In this document: positions 35,713-44,164 of the stretch, one piece after another
Layout of the letters: every line of letters begins with the position of its first letter
Numbering within the stretch: the stretch's first letter is position 1
NCBI RefSeq assembly: GCF_034377145.1
Contig: NZ_CP139707.1
Span: 186,001-250,000 of the forward strand
Direction: 5' to 3'
From: Sulfitobacter sp. OXR-159
GTDB lineage: Bacteria > Pseudomonadota > Alphaproteobacteria > Rhodobacterales > Rhodobacteraceae
Length of the DNA: 64,000 nucleotides
Program-made: the position numbers and the translations under genes
Notes under the pieces: generated by a model
The model's database searches: none
What the model was told of the DNA's origin: nothing
What the model saw: only the letters and a program-made list of their open reading frames with translations

Positions 35713-36143
35713 GCCTTTTGAGCGGTCATTGCCTTTGCGGGGCGGTCACGGTCAGCTTTGAGCCGTTGAAAGACGCGCTTGGTGCCTGCCACTGCGAGAT
35801 GTGCCGCCGTTGGACCGGCAGCGCTTTCCTTGAGATCGACGCAAAACCGGGCAGCCTGACCTATGACGGCCCGGTGAAATCCTATGCCTCTTCGGACTGG
35901 GCAGAGCGGGCATGGTGCGACAGTTGCGGCAGCACGCTTTGGTATCACCTCACGCTGCCGGGGCATGACTATTACTCACTCTCTGCCGGGTTGGTGGAGA
36001 ATGCGGGCGGCCTGCCGCTCAAGACCGAGATTTACATAGATGTGAAGCCCGACGGCTATGCCTTTGCCGGGGACCACGAGATCAAAACCAAGGCCGAAGT
36101 CGAAGCAGGATTTGCGGCGTTTGTGGAAGGAACCAAGCCATGA
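35709..36143 (+). CDS. GFA-family (CENP-V/GFA) zinc protein, second copy
   Basis: This 144-residue paralogue of the preceding protein has the same zinc motifs: GHCLCGAVTVSF, ACHCEMCRRWTGSAF and WCDSCGSTLWYHL. It starts inside the stop of the first copy (ATGA) and ends inside the start of gltB (again ATGA). Translation of all four genes is therefore linked. Shared residues such as SYASSDWAERAWC show a tandem duplication that has diverged. A direct role with glutamate synthase is not established; see findings. Confidence 0.85.
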   Translation: MSLLSGHCLCGAVTVSFEPLKDALGACHCEMCRRWTGSAFLEIDAKPGSLTYDGPVKSYASSDWAERAWCDSCGSTLWYHLTLPGHDYYSLSAGLVENAGGLPLKTEIYIDVKPDGYAFAGDHEIKTKAEVEAGFAAFVEGTKP

Positions 36144-39100
36144 CCAAATATGATGACGCCTGGGTGGCCCGCGAAGAAGCCAAACGCGCGATGATGGCCG
36201 ATAAGGGCATGTATAGTTTCGAGGAAGAGCATTCTTCCTGCGGCGTGGGCCTTGTGGTCAACATCAACGGTGAGAAGACCCGCGAGGTCGTGCTGAACGG
36301 GATCAACGCGCTCAAGGCGATCTGGCACCGCGGCGCGGTTGACGCAGATGGGATGACCGGCGATGGCGCGGGCATCCACGTGCAGATCCCTGTGCCCTTC
36401 TTTTATGAGCAGGTCCGCCGCACCGGCCACACCCCGCGCGAGAACGAGCTGATCGCCGTGGGCCAAGTCTTCCTGCCGCGCACCAACTTTGCCGCGCAAG
36501 AAACCTGCCGGACCATCGTGGAGACCGAAGTGCTCCGCATGGGCTATTACATCTACGGCTGGCGGCATGTGCCGGTGGACATCTCCGTGTTGGGCGAAAA
36601 GGCCAACGCGACCCGGCCCGAGATTGAGCAGATCCTCATTTCCAACGCCAAAGGTGTCGACGAAGAGACCTTTGAGCGTGAGCTTTATGTCATCCGCCGT
36701 CGCATCGAAAAAGCCGCCATCGCCGCGCAGGTGCCGCAGATGTACATCGCCTCGATGTCCTGCCGCAGCATCATCTACAAGGGCATGATGCTGGCCGAAC
36801 AGGTGGCCGAATTCTATCCCGACCTGAAGGACGACAAGTTCATCAGCGCCTTCGCGATCTATCACCAGCGTTACTCCACCAACACCTTCCCGCAGTGGTG
36901 GCTGGCACAGCCCTTCCGCATGTTGGCCCATAACGGTGAGATCAACACCCTCAAGGGCAACATGAACTGGATGAAGAGCCATGAGATCCGCATGGCCTCT
37001 GCTACCTTTGGCGACATGGCCGAGGACATCAAACCGATCGTGGCCTCGGGGTCCAGCGACTCTGCCGCACTGGATTCCGTGTTCGAGGTGCTGGTCCGCG
37101 CGGGCCGCTCCGCGCCGATGGCCAAGACGATGCTGGTGCCGGAATCGTGGTCGAAACAGGCGGTGGAACTGCCTCAAGCATGGCGCGACATGTATTCCTA
37201 CTGCAACTCCGTGATGGAGCCGTGGGACGGCCCCGCCGCATTGGCGATGACCGATGGCCGCTGGGTTTGCGCCGGGCTTGACCGGAACGGCCTGCGCCCG
37301 ATGCGCTATGTGGAAACCTCCGACGGCATGTTGATCGCCGGGTCCGAGGCCGGGATGGTGCCGCTGGACGAGGCGCGGGTCGTGCGCAAAGGCGCGCTTG
37401 GCCCCGGGCAGATCATCGCGGTCGATATGGAAGAGGGCAAACTCTTCAACGATACCGAGATCAAGAACAAGCTCGCGTCGAACCAGCCCTTCGGCGAATG
37501 GGTCGGCAAGATCACCGAGATGGATGATGTCCTTGGCCGCGTCACCGAAAAGCCGCTGTTTGACGGGGCCGAACTGCGCCGCCGTCAGGTGGCTGCGGGC
37601 TATACCATCGAAGAGTTGGAACAGATCCTCGCGCCTATGGCCGAGGATGGGAAAGAGACGCTGGCCTCAATGGGCGATGACACGCCCTCGGCGGTCTTGA
37701 GCGGCCAGTACCGCCCGCTGAGCCACTTCTTCCGTCAAAACTTTAGCCAAGTCACCAACCCGCCGATCGATTCCTTGCGCGAATTCCGGGTGATGAGCCT
37801 CAAGACGCGCTTCGGTAACCTCAAGAACGTGCTCGACGAAGACAGCTCCCAGACCGAGATCCTCGTGCTCGACAGTCCCTTCGTCGGCAATGCGCAGTTC
37901 GAAGAACTGATGGCGCAGTTCAAGGTGCATACCGTGTCCATCGACTGCACCTTTGAGGCGGGCAACGGCAATCTCAGTGCCGGTCTGGCGCGGATTCGGG
38001 CCGAGGCGGAAGACGCCGTGCGCTCTGGCGCGGGCCATCTGGTGCTGACCGATCAGCACAGCGGGGCCGACCGGGTCGCGATGCCGATGATCCTTGCGAC
38101 CAGCGCGGTGCACAGTCACCTCGTGCGCAAGGGTCTGCGGACCTTTACCTCGCTCAACGTGCGTGCGGCGGAATGTGTCGACCCGCATTACTTCGCGGTG
38201 CTTGTGGGCTGCGGCGCGACCGTGGTGAACGCCTATCTGGCCGAAGATTCCCTCGCCGACCGGATTGAGCGCGGGCTTCTGGACATGACCTTGACGCAGG
38301 CGGTGCAGAAATACCGTGAGGCGATTGACCAAGGTCTGCTCAAGATCATGGCGAAGATGGGGATTTCCGTGATCTCGTCTTATCGCGGCGGTCTGAACTT
38401 TGAGGCTGTGGGCCTTTCGCGCGCCATGTGTGCCGAGTACTTCCCCGGCATGACCAGCCGTATCTCCGGCATCGGTGTCGTCGGCATTCAGCGCAAGGCC
38501 GAAGAGGTCCACGCCAAAGGCTGGCAGGGCGACGGGGTCGTGATGCCGATTGGCGGTTTCTACAAGCAGCGCAAGACGGGCGAAAAACACGCTTGGGAGG
38601 CGAGCAGCATGCATATGCTGCAAATGGCCTGCAACAAGGCGTCCTATCAGATGTGGCAGCAGTATTCGAAAAAGATGCAGAGCAACCCGCCGATCCATCT
38701 GCGTGACCTGCTCGACATCAAGCCCAAGGGCACGCCGGTGCCATTGGAGGAGGTGGAGAGCATCACCTCGATCCGCAAGCGTTTCGTAACGCCGGGCATG
38801 TCGCTGGGCGCGCTTTCCCCAGAGGCGCATAAGACGCTGAACGTGGCGATGAACCGTATTGGCGCGAAATCTGACAGCGGCGAGGGCGGCGAAGATCCGG
38901 CGCATTTCGTGCCAGAAAGCAACGGCGACAATCCGTCGGCCAAGATCAAACAGGTCGCCTCGGGCCGCTTTGGCGTGACGGCGGAGTATCTGAACCAATG
39001 CGAAGAGTTGGAGATCAAGGTCGCACAGGGTGCCAAGCCCGGTGAGGGTGGGCAGCTTCCCGGCATGAAGGTCACCGATCTGATCGCGCGGCTGCGGCAT

Positions 39101-40672
39101 TCGACCAAGGGCGTGACGCTGATCTCGCCCCCGCCGCACCACGACATCTACTCGATCGAAGACCTTGCGCAGCTGATCTATGACCTCAAGCAGATCAACC
39201 CGCGCTGCAAGGTGACGGTCAAGCTGGTGGCGTCGAGCGGTGTCGGCACGATTGCTGCGGGGGTGGCCAAGGCCAAGGCCGACATCATCCTGATCTCGGG
39301 CCATAACGGTGGCACCGGGGCCTCGCCTGCGACCTCGATCAAATATGCGGGTCTGCCGTGGGAGATGGGCCTCACCGAGGCGCATCAGGTTCTGTCGATG
39401 AACAACCTGCGCGACCGGGTGACATTGCGCACCGATGGTGGCCTGCGCACCGGACGCGACATCGTCATGGCTGCGATGATGGGGGCCGAGGAATATGGCA
39501 TCGGCACCGCCGCGCTGATCGCTATGGGCTGCATCATGGTCCGCCAGTGCCAGTCGAATACTTGCCCCGTGGGTGTTTGCACACAGGACGAAGCTCTGCG
39601 TGGCAAGTTCACCGGCAATGCGGACAAAGTGGTGAACCTCATCACCTTCTACGCCACAGAGGTGCGGGAAATTCTCGCCAGCATCGGGGCACGCAGTCTT
39701 GATGAAGTGATCGGGCGCGCGGACCTGTTGACGCAGGTCAGCCGAGGTTCGGCGCATTTGGATGATCTGGACCTCAACCCGCTGTTGATCACCGTCGATG
39801 GCGCACATGAGAACGTCTATGACCGCGACAAACCGCGTCAGGTGGTGCTTGATACGCTTGATGCGCAGATCGTCCGGGATGCCGCGCGTTTCCTTGAGGA
39901 TGGTGAGAAGATGCAGCTGTCCTACGCCGTGCAGAACACGCACCGGACGGTCGGCACGCGGGTTTCGAGCCATATCGTGAAACGCTTCGGTATGCGCAAT
40001 TCCCTGCAGCCGGACCACTTGACGGTGAAGCTGACCGGGAGTGCCGGACAATCGCTCGGCGCCTTCGCGGCACCGGGGCTGAAGCTCGAAGTCTCGGGCG
40101 ATGCCAACGACTATGTCGGCAAGGGTCTGTCGGGCGGTACGATTGTGGTGCGGCCTTCGATGGCGAGCCCAGTGGTGGCGTCGGAGAATACGATCATCGG
40201 CAACACGGTGCTTTATGGTGCGACGGCGGGCTACCTCTTTGCCGCGGGCCGGGCGGGCGAGCGTTTCGCGGTGCGCAACTCGGGCGCGCATGTGGTGATC
40301 GAAGGCTGCGGCAGCAACGGTTGTGAATATATGACTGGCGGTGTGGCGGTGATCTTGGGCGAGATCGGCGCGAACTTTGCCGCCGGGATGACCGGGGGGA
40401 TGGCCTATCTCTATGATCCCGACGGGCTGGCGCCGAAGCTGATGAATGCCGAAACAATTGTGACCTGCCCGGTCAGCGTCGAGCATTGGTTGGACCAGTT
40501 GCACGGGCTGCTGGAGCGTCATGTCGCCGAGACCAACAGCCGCAAGGCCGCCGATATTCTTCAGCATTGGGAGACTGAGAAGCACAACTTCCTGCAGGTC
40601 TGCCCGAAGGAGATGCTGGTGCATCTGCCCGCGCCGCTGTCAGTGGAAGAGACGGCAGTTCCAGCGGAGTAA
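36140..40672 (+). CDS. gltB: Glutamate synthase large subunit
   Basis: GltB makes two glutamates from glutamine and 2-oxoglutarate with electrons from GltD. The 1510-residue length is standard. It has a 33-residue propeptide followed by C34 (SSCGVGLVVNING), the amidotransferase nucleophile. The FMN-binding synthase domain shows HNGGTGASPATSIKYAG, the 3Fe-4S site CQSNTCPVGVCTQD and a C-terminal beta-helix domain (GGVAVILGEIGANFAAGMTGG). The start overlaps the second GFA gene. Two hairpins follow the stop. Confidence 0.97.
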   Translation: MTKYDDAWVAREEAKRAMMADKGMYSFEEEHSSCGVGLVVNINGEKTREVVLNGINALKAIWHRGAVDADGMTGDGAGIHVQIPVPFFYEQVRRTGHTPRENELIAVGQVFLPRTNFAAQETCRTIVETEVLRMGYYIYGWRHVPVDISVLGEKANATRPEIEQILISNAKGVDEETFERELYVIRRRIEKAAIAAQVPQMYIASMSCRSIIYKGMMLAEQVAEFYPDLKDDKFISAFAIYHQRYSTNTFPQWWLAQPFRMLAHNGEINTLKGNMNWMKSHEIRMASATFGDMAEDIKPIVASGSSDSAALDSVFEVLVRAGRSAPMAKTMLVPESWSKQAVELPQAWRDMYSYCNSVMEPWDGPAALAMTDGRWVCAGLDRNGLRPMRYVETSDGMLIAGSEAGMVPLDEARVVRKGALGPGQIIAVDMEEGKLFNDTEIKNKLASNQPFGEWVGKITEMDDVLGRVTEKPLFDGAELRRRQVAAGYTIEELEQILAPMAEDGKETLASMGDDTPSAVLSGQYRPLSHFFRQNFSQVTNPPIDSLREFRVMSLKTRFGNLKNVLDEDSSQTEILVLDSPFVGNAQFEELMAQFKVHTVSIDCTFEAGNGNLSAGLARIRAEAEDAVRSGAGHLVLTDQHSGADRVAMPMILATSAVHSHLVRKGLRTFTSLNVRAAECVDPHYFAVLVGCGATVVNAYLAEDSLADRIERGLLDMTLTQAVQKYREAIDQGLLKIMAKMGISVISSYRGGLNFEAVGLSRAMCAEYFPGMTSRISGIGVVGIQRKAEEVHAKGWQGDGVVMPIGGFYKQRKTGEKHAWEASSMHMLQMACNKASYQMWQQYSKKMQSNPPIHLRDLLDIKPKGTPVPLEEVESITSIRKRFVTPGMSLGALSPEAHKTLNVAMNRIGAKSDSGEGGEDPAHFVPESNGDNPSAKIKQVASGRFGVTAEYLNQCEELEIKVAQGAKPGEGGQLPGMKVTDLIARLRHSTKGVTLISPPPHHDIYSIEDLAQLIYDLKQINPRCKVTVKLVASSGVGTIAAGVAKAKADIILISGHNGGTGASPATSIKYAGLPWEMGLTEAHQVLSMNNLRDRVTLRTDGGLRTGRDIVMAAMMGAEEYGIGTAALIAMGCIMVRQCQSNTCPVGVCTQDEALRGKFTGNADKVVNLITFYATEVREILASIGARSLDEVIGRADLLTQVSRGSAHLDDLDLNPLLITVDGAHENVYDRDKPRQVVLDTLDAQIVRDAARFLEDGEKMQLSYAVQNTHRTVGTRVSSHIVKRFGMRNSLQPDHLTVKLTGSAGQSLGAFAAPGLKLEVSGDANDYVGKGLSGGTIVVRPSMASPVVASENTIIGNTVLYGATAGYLFAAGRAGERFAVRNSGAHVVIEGCGSNGCEYMTGGVAVILGEIGANFAAGMTGGMAYLYDPDGLAPKLMNAETIVTCPVSVEHWLDQLHGLLERHVAETNSRKAADILQHWETEKHNFLQVCPKEMLVHLPAPLSVEETAVPAE

Positions 40673-40678
40673 GTTATC

Positions 40679-40720
40679 CCCCGCGCGGCTTCGGTCGCGC
40701 GGGGCGGACATCGCATGTCC
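40679..40720 (+). terminator. Two stem-loops after gltB
   Basis: CCCCGCGCGGC-TTCG-GTCGCGCGGGG (40679-40704) is an eleven-pair stem closed by a TTCG tetraloop. GGACAT-CGC-ATGTCC (40706-40720) follows. There is no T run, so these may protect the end of the long mRNA as well as stop it. Confidence 0.6.
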
Positions 40721-40749
40721 GTGGGGTGGCGATTGAAACGCCGCTTCGG

Positions 40750-40873
40750 GCCACTTTATGGCGCAGCGATGATGTGTGTTCGCGAAGGTTCGCCCAGCCT
40801 CACCAAATCGCCAGCCCGCCGGGACGGGCAGGCGATGGCCCGGCGCCTGCGGCTTGATTCCGGGCTGGGGTGG
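40750..40873 (+). repeat. Dispersed intergenic repeat, copy A
   Basis: This 124-base stretch between gltB and the SGNH gene begins GCCACTTTATGGC-CAGC-TGATGTG and ends with 49 bases (40825-40873; CGGGCAGGCGATGGCCCGG then GCCTGCGGCTTGATTCCG). The same start and end are found in reverse orientation at 48185-48353. The end block differs by only about two substitutions and one base gap, while the middle differs. It is non-coding in both places. Confidence 0.85.
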
Positions 40874-40921
40874 TATTTAAAAGTGTCTGCGCTACCTCTG
40901 CCTCTCCACGGGAGGCAGATC

Positions 40922-41626
40922 ATGCGAAGAATTCTAGCGGTATTGCTGATAGTCACGGGCCTCAGCGCCTGCACCGACACCGCACCGCGTGGCGGGGGCG
41001 ATATCCTCGTGCTGGGCGATTCCATCGTGGCGTGGAATGGAGGCCGCTCGATTCCCGATGTCATTGCCAACCAAACGGGCCGCAGCGTCACCAGCCGTGC
41101 CGTGCCCGGCGCGCAGTTCGACAACGGCTCGACCATCGCCTCTGCCGTTGGCTTTGACATTCAGCAGCAGTTCCCCGGCGGGCGCTGGAACTGGGTGGTG
41201 GTGAATGGCGGTGCCAACGATCTGAGCGCCGATTGCGGCTGCGGGGCCTGCGGGGCCTCGGTGAATGCGCTGATCGCACCGGACGGTCAAAGCGGCAGCA
41301 TCCCCGCCTTCTTGCAACGCCTCCGTGCCCAGACCGGGGCGCAGGTCATGTGGATGGGCTATTACGCAGGCTCCGGCTCAGGCTCCTTTGCCGGATGCCG
41401 CGATGATCTGGTCGAAATCGAATCCCGCATCGCCACTTTCGCTGCAGGCCGCCCGGGGATCCATTTCGTCGATTCCGAAGACGTGATCGACCGGGGGGAC
41501 CGCGGGCTTTTTGCCGGGGACAACGTGCATCCCTCCGCCCGTGGCTCCGCCCGGATCGGTGCCTACCTCGCCCAAGAAATCACCGCGCGCGAGAACCGTT
41601 CACAAAATCCCGCAGACGGCCTATAG
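40922..41626 (+). CDS. SGNH/GDSL hydrolase lipoprotein
   Basis: This 234-residue probable lipoprotein has a signal peptide with lipobox (VTGLSAC, Cys about residue 17), followed by an SGNH hydrolase domain. Block I is ILVLGDSIVAWNGG (catalytic Ser), block III GGANDLSAD (Asn) and block V DNVHPSARG (catalytic His, with Asp). A small Cys cluster (DCGCGACGAS) lies after block III. The family includes esterases, thioesterases and peptidoglycan or polysaccharide deacetylases; the substrate is unknown. ATG at 40922 with GGGAGG upstream. mtgA follows after 7 bp, which hints at cell-wall work. Confidence 0.85.
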   Translation: MRRILAVLLIVTGLSACTDTAPRGGGDILVLGDSIVAWNGGRSIPDVIANQTGRSVTSRAVPGAQFDNGSTIASAVGFDIQQQFPGGRWNWVVVNGGANDLSADCGCGACGASVNALIAPDGQSGSIPAFLQRLRAQTGAQVMWMGYYAGSGSGSFAGCRDDLVEIESRIATFAAGRPGIHFVDSEDVIDRGDRGLFAGDNVHPSARGSARIGAYLAQEITARENRSQNPADGL

Positions 41627-41633
41627 CTGATCC

Positions 41634-42362
41634 ATGGCGACACGGAAAAAGACCGCCCCCAAGGGCAAGAAATCGAGCAAGGCAAGCCCCCCGTTGAAGA
41701 AACGCGCGGGCCGCTGGGTGGTGCGCGCCTTGGCGTTGACCTTTGTCTTGGCTGTGCTGCTGGTGCTGCTGTTCCGCTTCGTCAACCCGCCCACCGGGGT
41801 CTACATGCTTTCGGAATCGCGCCGTCTGGGTGGGGTGCAGCGCGACTGGGTGCCGCTTGAGCAGATCGCCCCCGTGATGGCCCGCGCGGCTGTCGCGGCA
41901 GAGGATGCGAATTTTTGCAACCACTGGGGCTTTGACATGCAGGCCATTCGCACCGCGATTGAAAATGGCTCTGCCCGCGGGGCGTCCACGATCAGCCAGC
42001 AAACGGTCAAGAACGTCTATCTTTGGCATGGCCGCTCGTGGCTGCGCAAAGCACTTGAGGCCGGGATGACTCCGCTGGTCGAAACCCTTTGGCCCAAGCG
42101 CCGGATCATCGAGGTCTATTTGAATGTGGCCGAGTTTGACGAAGGTGTCTTTGGCGTCGGCGCTGCGGCCCCGCATTACTTTGGCGTCGCGGCCGCAGAC
42201 CTGAGCCCGACGCAGGCCGCCCGGCTTGCCGCGATCCTGCCCGACCCGAAAGAGCGTTCCGCCTCCCGGCCCGGTGACTTTACCCGCAAGCGCACGGCCC
42301 AGATCATGGACGGGGCGGCGACCATCCGCGCGGACGGTCGTGCCGCTTGTTTCGAGAGTTGA
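41634..42362 (+). CDS. mtgA: Monofunctional peptidoglycan transglycosylase
   Basis: MtgA polymerises lipid II into glycan strands without a transpeptidase domain. The 242-residue protein has a basic cytoplasmic tail, one transmembrane helix (about 32-50, LALTFVLAVLLVLLFRFV) and a GT51 domain. The conserved motifs are AAEDANFCNHWGFD (first catalytic Glu), GASTISQQTVKNVYLW and KRRIIEVYLNVAEF (second Glu region). It follows the SGNH lipoprotein gene by 7 bp and is probably co-transcribed with it. Confidence 0.95.
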   Translation: MATRKKTAPKGKKSSKASPPLKKRAGRWVVRALALTFVLAVLLVLLFRFVNPPTGVYMLSESRRLGGVQRDWVPLEQIAPVMARAAVAAEDANFCNHWGFDMQAIRTAIENGSARGASTISQQTVKNVYLWHGRSWLRKALEAGMTPLVETLWPKRRIIEVYLNVAEFDEGVFGVGAAAPHYFGVAAADLSPTQAARLAAILPDPKERSASRPGDFTRKRTAQIMDGAATIRADGRAACFES

Positions 42363-42420
42363 AAATCCTCCCGCCAGCAGGCATGGAAGAGTGCTATCCC
42401 TTTAACCACACGGACTTTAT

Positions 42421-43089
42421 ATGACGGCTCGCTTGTTTCACGTTCCCTTGTCCCCCTTCTGTCGCAAGGTGCGGCTTAGCCTTGGGGAGAAGAAGATCGA
42501 GGTGGAACTGGTCGAGGAGCGCTATTGGGAGCAAGACCCCGATTTCCTGCGCCGCAATCCGGCGGGCAAGGTGCCGGTGCTGCGGTTGGACGGGATCATG
42601 ATGGCGGAAAGCGCCGCGATCTGTGAGTATATCGAAGAGACCCGCCCAGAGGCGTCATTGCTGCCCAGCGACCCGGTGCAGCGCTTGGAAGTGCGCCGTC
42701 TGGTCAGCTGGTTCGACGACAAATTCCACGACGAGGTGACCTCGAAACTGCTGTACGAGCGGGTCAACAAGAAGGTCACCAAACAGGGCTACCCGGACAG
42801 CAAGAACGTGAAGGCCGGGGCCAAGGCGATCAAATATCACCTCGACTATATGGCGTGGCTGCTGGACCACCGCCGCTGGCTGGCGGGCGATGTAATGACG
42901 CTGGCCGATTTCGCCGCCGCCGCGCATCTGTCGTCGCTCGACTATATCTCAGACGTGGATTGGAACCGCTCTGACGTGGTTAAGGACTGGTACGCCAAGA
43001 TCAAATCGCGTCCCGCCTTTCGGTCGATCCTCGCCGACCAATTGCCGGGCTTCCCGCCGCCGGTGCATTACAACAACCTCGACTTCTGA
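42421..43089 (+). CDS. fzlA: GST-like protein, probable FtsZ-binding FzlA
   Basis: This 222-residue glutathione-S-transferase fold has [20 protein letters not shown] at the N-terminus, [13 protein letters not shown] and [12 protein letters not shown], then a helical C-terminal domain. It ends with a conserved-looking tail [11 protein letters not shown]. Caulobacter FzlA is a GST-like protein that curves FtsZ filaments and ends in a similar acidic tail. Position directly before queG is, as I recall, shared in alphaproteobacteria. The call is by resemblance; an ordinary GST remains possible. Its stop overlaps the queG start (TGATG). Confidence 0.65.
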   Translation: MTARLFHVPLSPFCRKVRLSLGEKKIEVELVEERYWEQDPDFLRRNPAGKVPVLRLDGIMMAESAAICEYIEETRPEASLLPSDPVQRLEVRRLVSWFDDKFHDEVTSKLLYERVNKKVTKQGYPDSKNVKAGAKAIKYHLDYMAWLLDHRRWLAGDVMTLADFAAAAHLSSLDYISDVDWNRSDVVKDWYAKIKSRPAFRSILADQLPGFPPPVHYNNLDF

Positions 43090-44153
43090 TGCCTGCCCGC
43101 CCCCGCGCCGAGATCGGGCCGGAGGCCCTCAAGGCGCGGGTGGTGGCTCGGGCGCTTGAGGAAGGCTTTGTCGCCTGCCGCATTTGCCGCCCCGATGATG
43201 TGCCCGAAATGCCCGAACGGCTCGCCCGTTTTGTCGAAGCCGGGTTTCACGGGCAGATGGGCTGGATGGAAGATCGGATGCATTGGCGCGGCAATCCCGC
43301 AGCACTCTGGCCCGAGGCGCGGTCGGTCATCATGCTGGCCGAAAGCTACACCCCCGAACATGACCCCCGCGCGGTATTGGAACATCCCGACAAGGGGGCG
43401 ATCTCAGTCTATGCGCAGGGGCGTGACTACCACGATATCGTCAAGAAACGGCTGAAACGGCTGGCGCGTTGGCTGATGGAGGAGGCCCGCGCGGCTGACC
43501 CCGAGGTGAAGGTTTTCGTCGATACCGCCCCGGTGCCGGAAAAGGCGCTGGCGCAGGCGGCGGGGCTCGGCTGGCAGGGCAAACATACCAATCTTCTCAG
43601 CCGGAGATTCGGCAATTGGGCCTTTTTAGGGTCTGTTTTCACAACGTTTGATCTCGCCCCCGATGCGCGGGAGGTCGACCACTGCGGGTCATGCCGCGCC
43701 TGCCTTGAGGCTTGCCCGACAGATGCCTTCCCTGCGCCCTATCAACTCGACGCGCGGCGCTGCATTTCCTATCTGACGATCGAACACAAAGGGCCGGTCG
43801 ATCTGGACCTGCGCGAGAAGATGGGCAACCGGATCTATGGCTGCGACGATTGCCTTGCCGCTTGCCCGTGGAACAAATTTGCCGTGGCGGCCAGTGATAT
43901 GCGCTATCACGGCCCCGCAGTGCAGCCGGCGGACTTGGCAGAGTTGGCGACGCTGGATGATACCGCGTTCCGCGCGCGCTATTCCGGCTCTCCGATCAAA
44001 CGCATCGGGCGGGATCGCTTTGTGCGCAACGTGCTCTATGCCATCGGCAATTCCGGGCTGGCGCGGCTGCGCCCGGTGGCGCAATCTCTAACCGAAGATG
44101 CTGACCCCACCGTGGCCGATGCCGCGCGTTGGGCGGCAGAACGGTTGGCATAG
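43089..44153 (+). CDS. queG: Epoxyqueuosine reductase
   Basis: QueG reduces epoxyqueuosine to queuosine in the wobble base of tRNAs for Tyr, His, Asn and Asp, using cobalamin and two 4Fe-4S clusters. The 354 residues have an N-terminal cobalamin-binding part, then the cluster motifs [16 protein letters not shown] and [18 protein letters not shown]-like C-terminal segment ([15 protein letters not shown]) follows. The start overlaps the fzlA-like stop by one base. cobO at 10757 shows that the organism handles cobalamin. Confidence 0.95.
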   Translation: MPARPRAEIGPEALKARVVARALEEGFVACRICRPDDVPEMPERLARFVEAGFHGQMGWMEDRMHWRGNPAALWPEARSVIMLAESYTPEHDPRAVLEHPDKGAISVYAQGRDYHDIVKKRLKRLARWLMEEARAADPEVKVFVDTAPVPEKALAQAAGLGWQGKHTNLLSRRFGNWAFLGSVFTTFDLAPDAREVDHCGSCRACLEACPTDAFPAPYQLDARRCISYLTIEHKGPVDLDLREKMGNRIYGCDDCLAACPWNKFAVAASDMRYHGPAVQPADLAELATLDDTAFRARYSGSPIKRIGRDRFVRNVLYAIGNSGLARLRPVAQSLTEDADPTVADAARWAAERLA

Positions 44154-44164
44154 GAGGCACGCCC

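Noticed and set aside
37667..40624. Open frame of 985 codons antisense to gltB
   Set aside because: It mirrors gltB exactly, has no family motif or ribosome site, and long antisense frames are common in GC-rich genes. gltB itself is complete and conserved.
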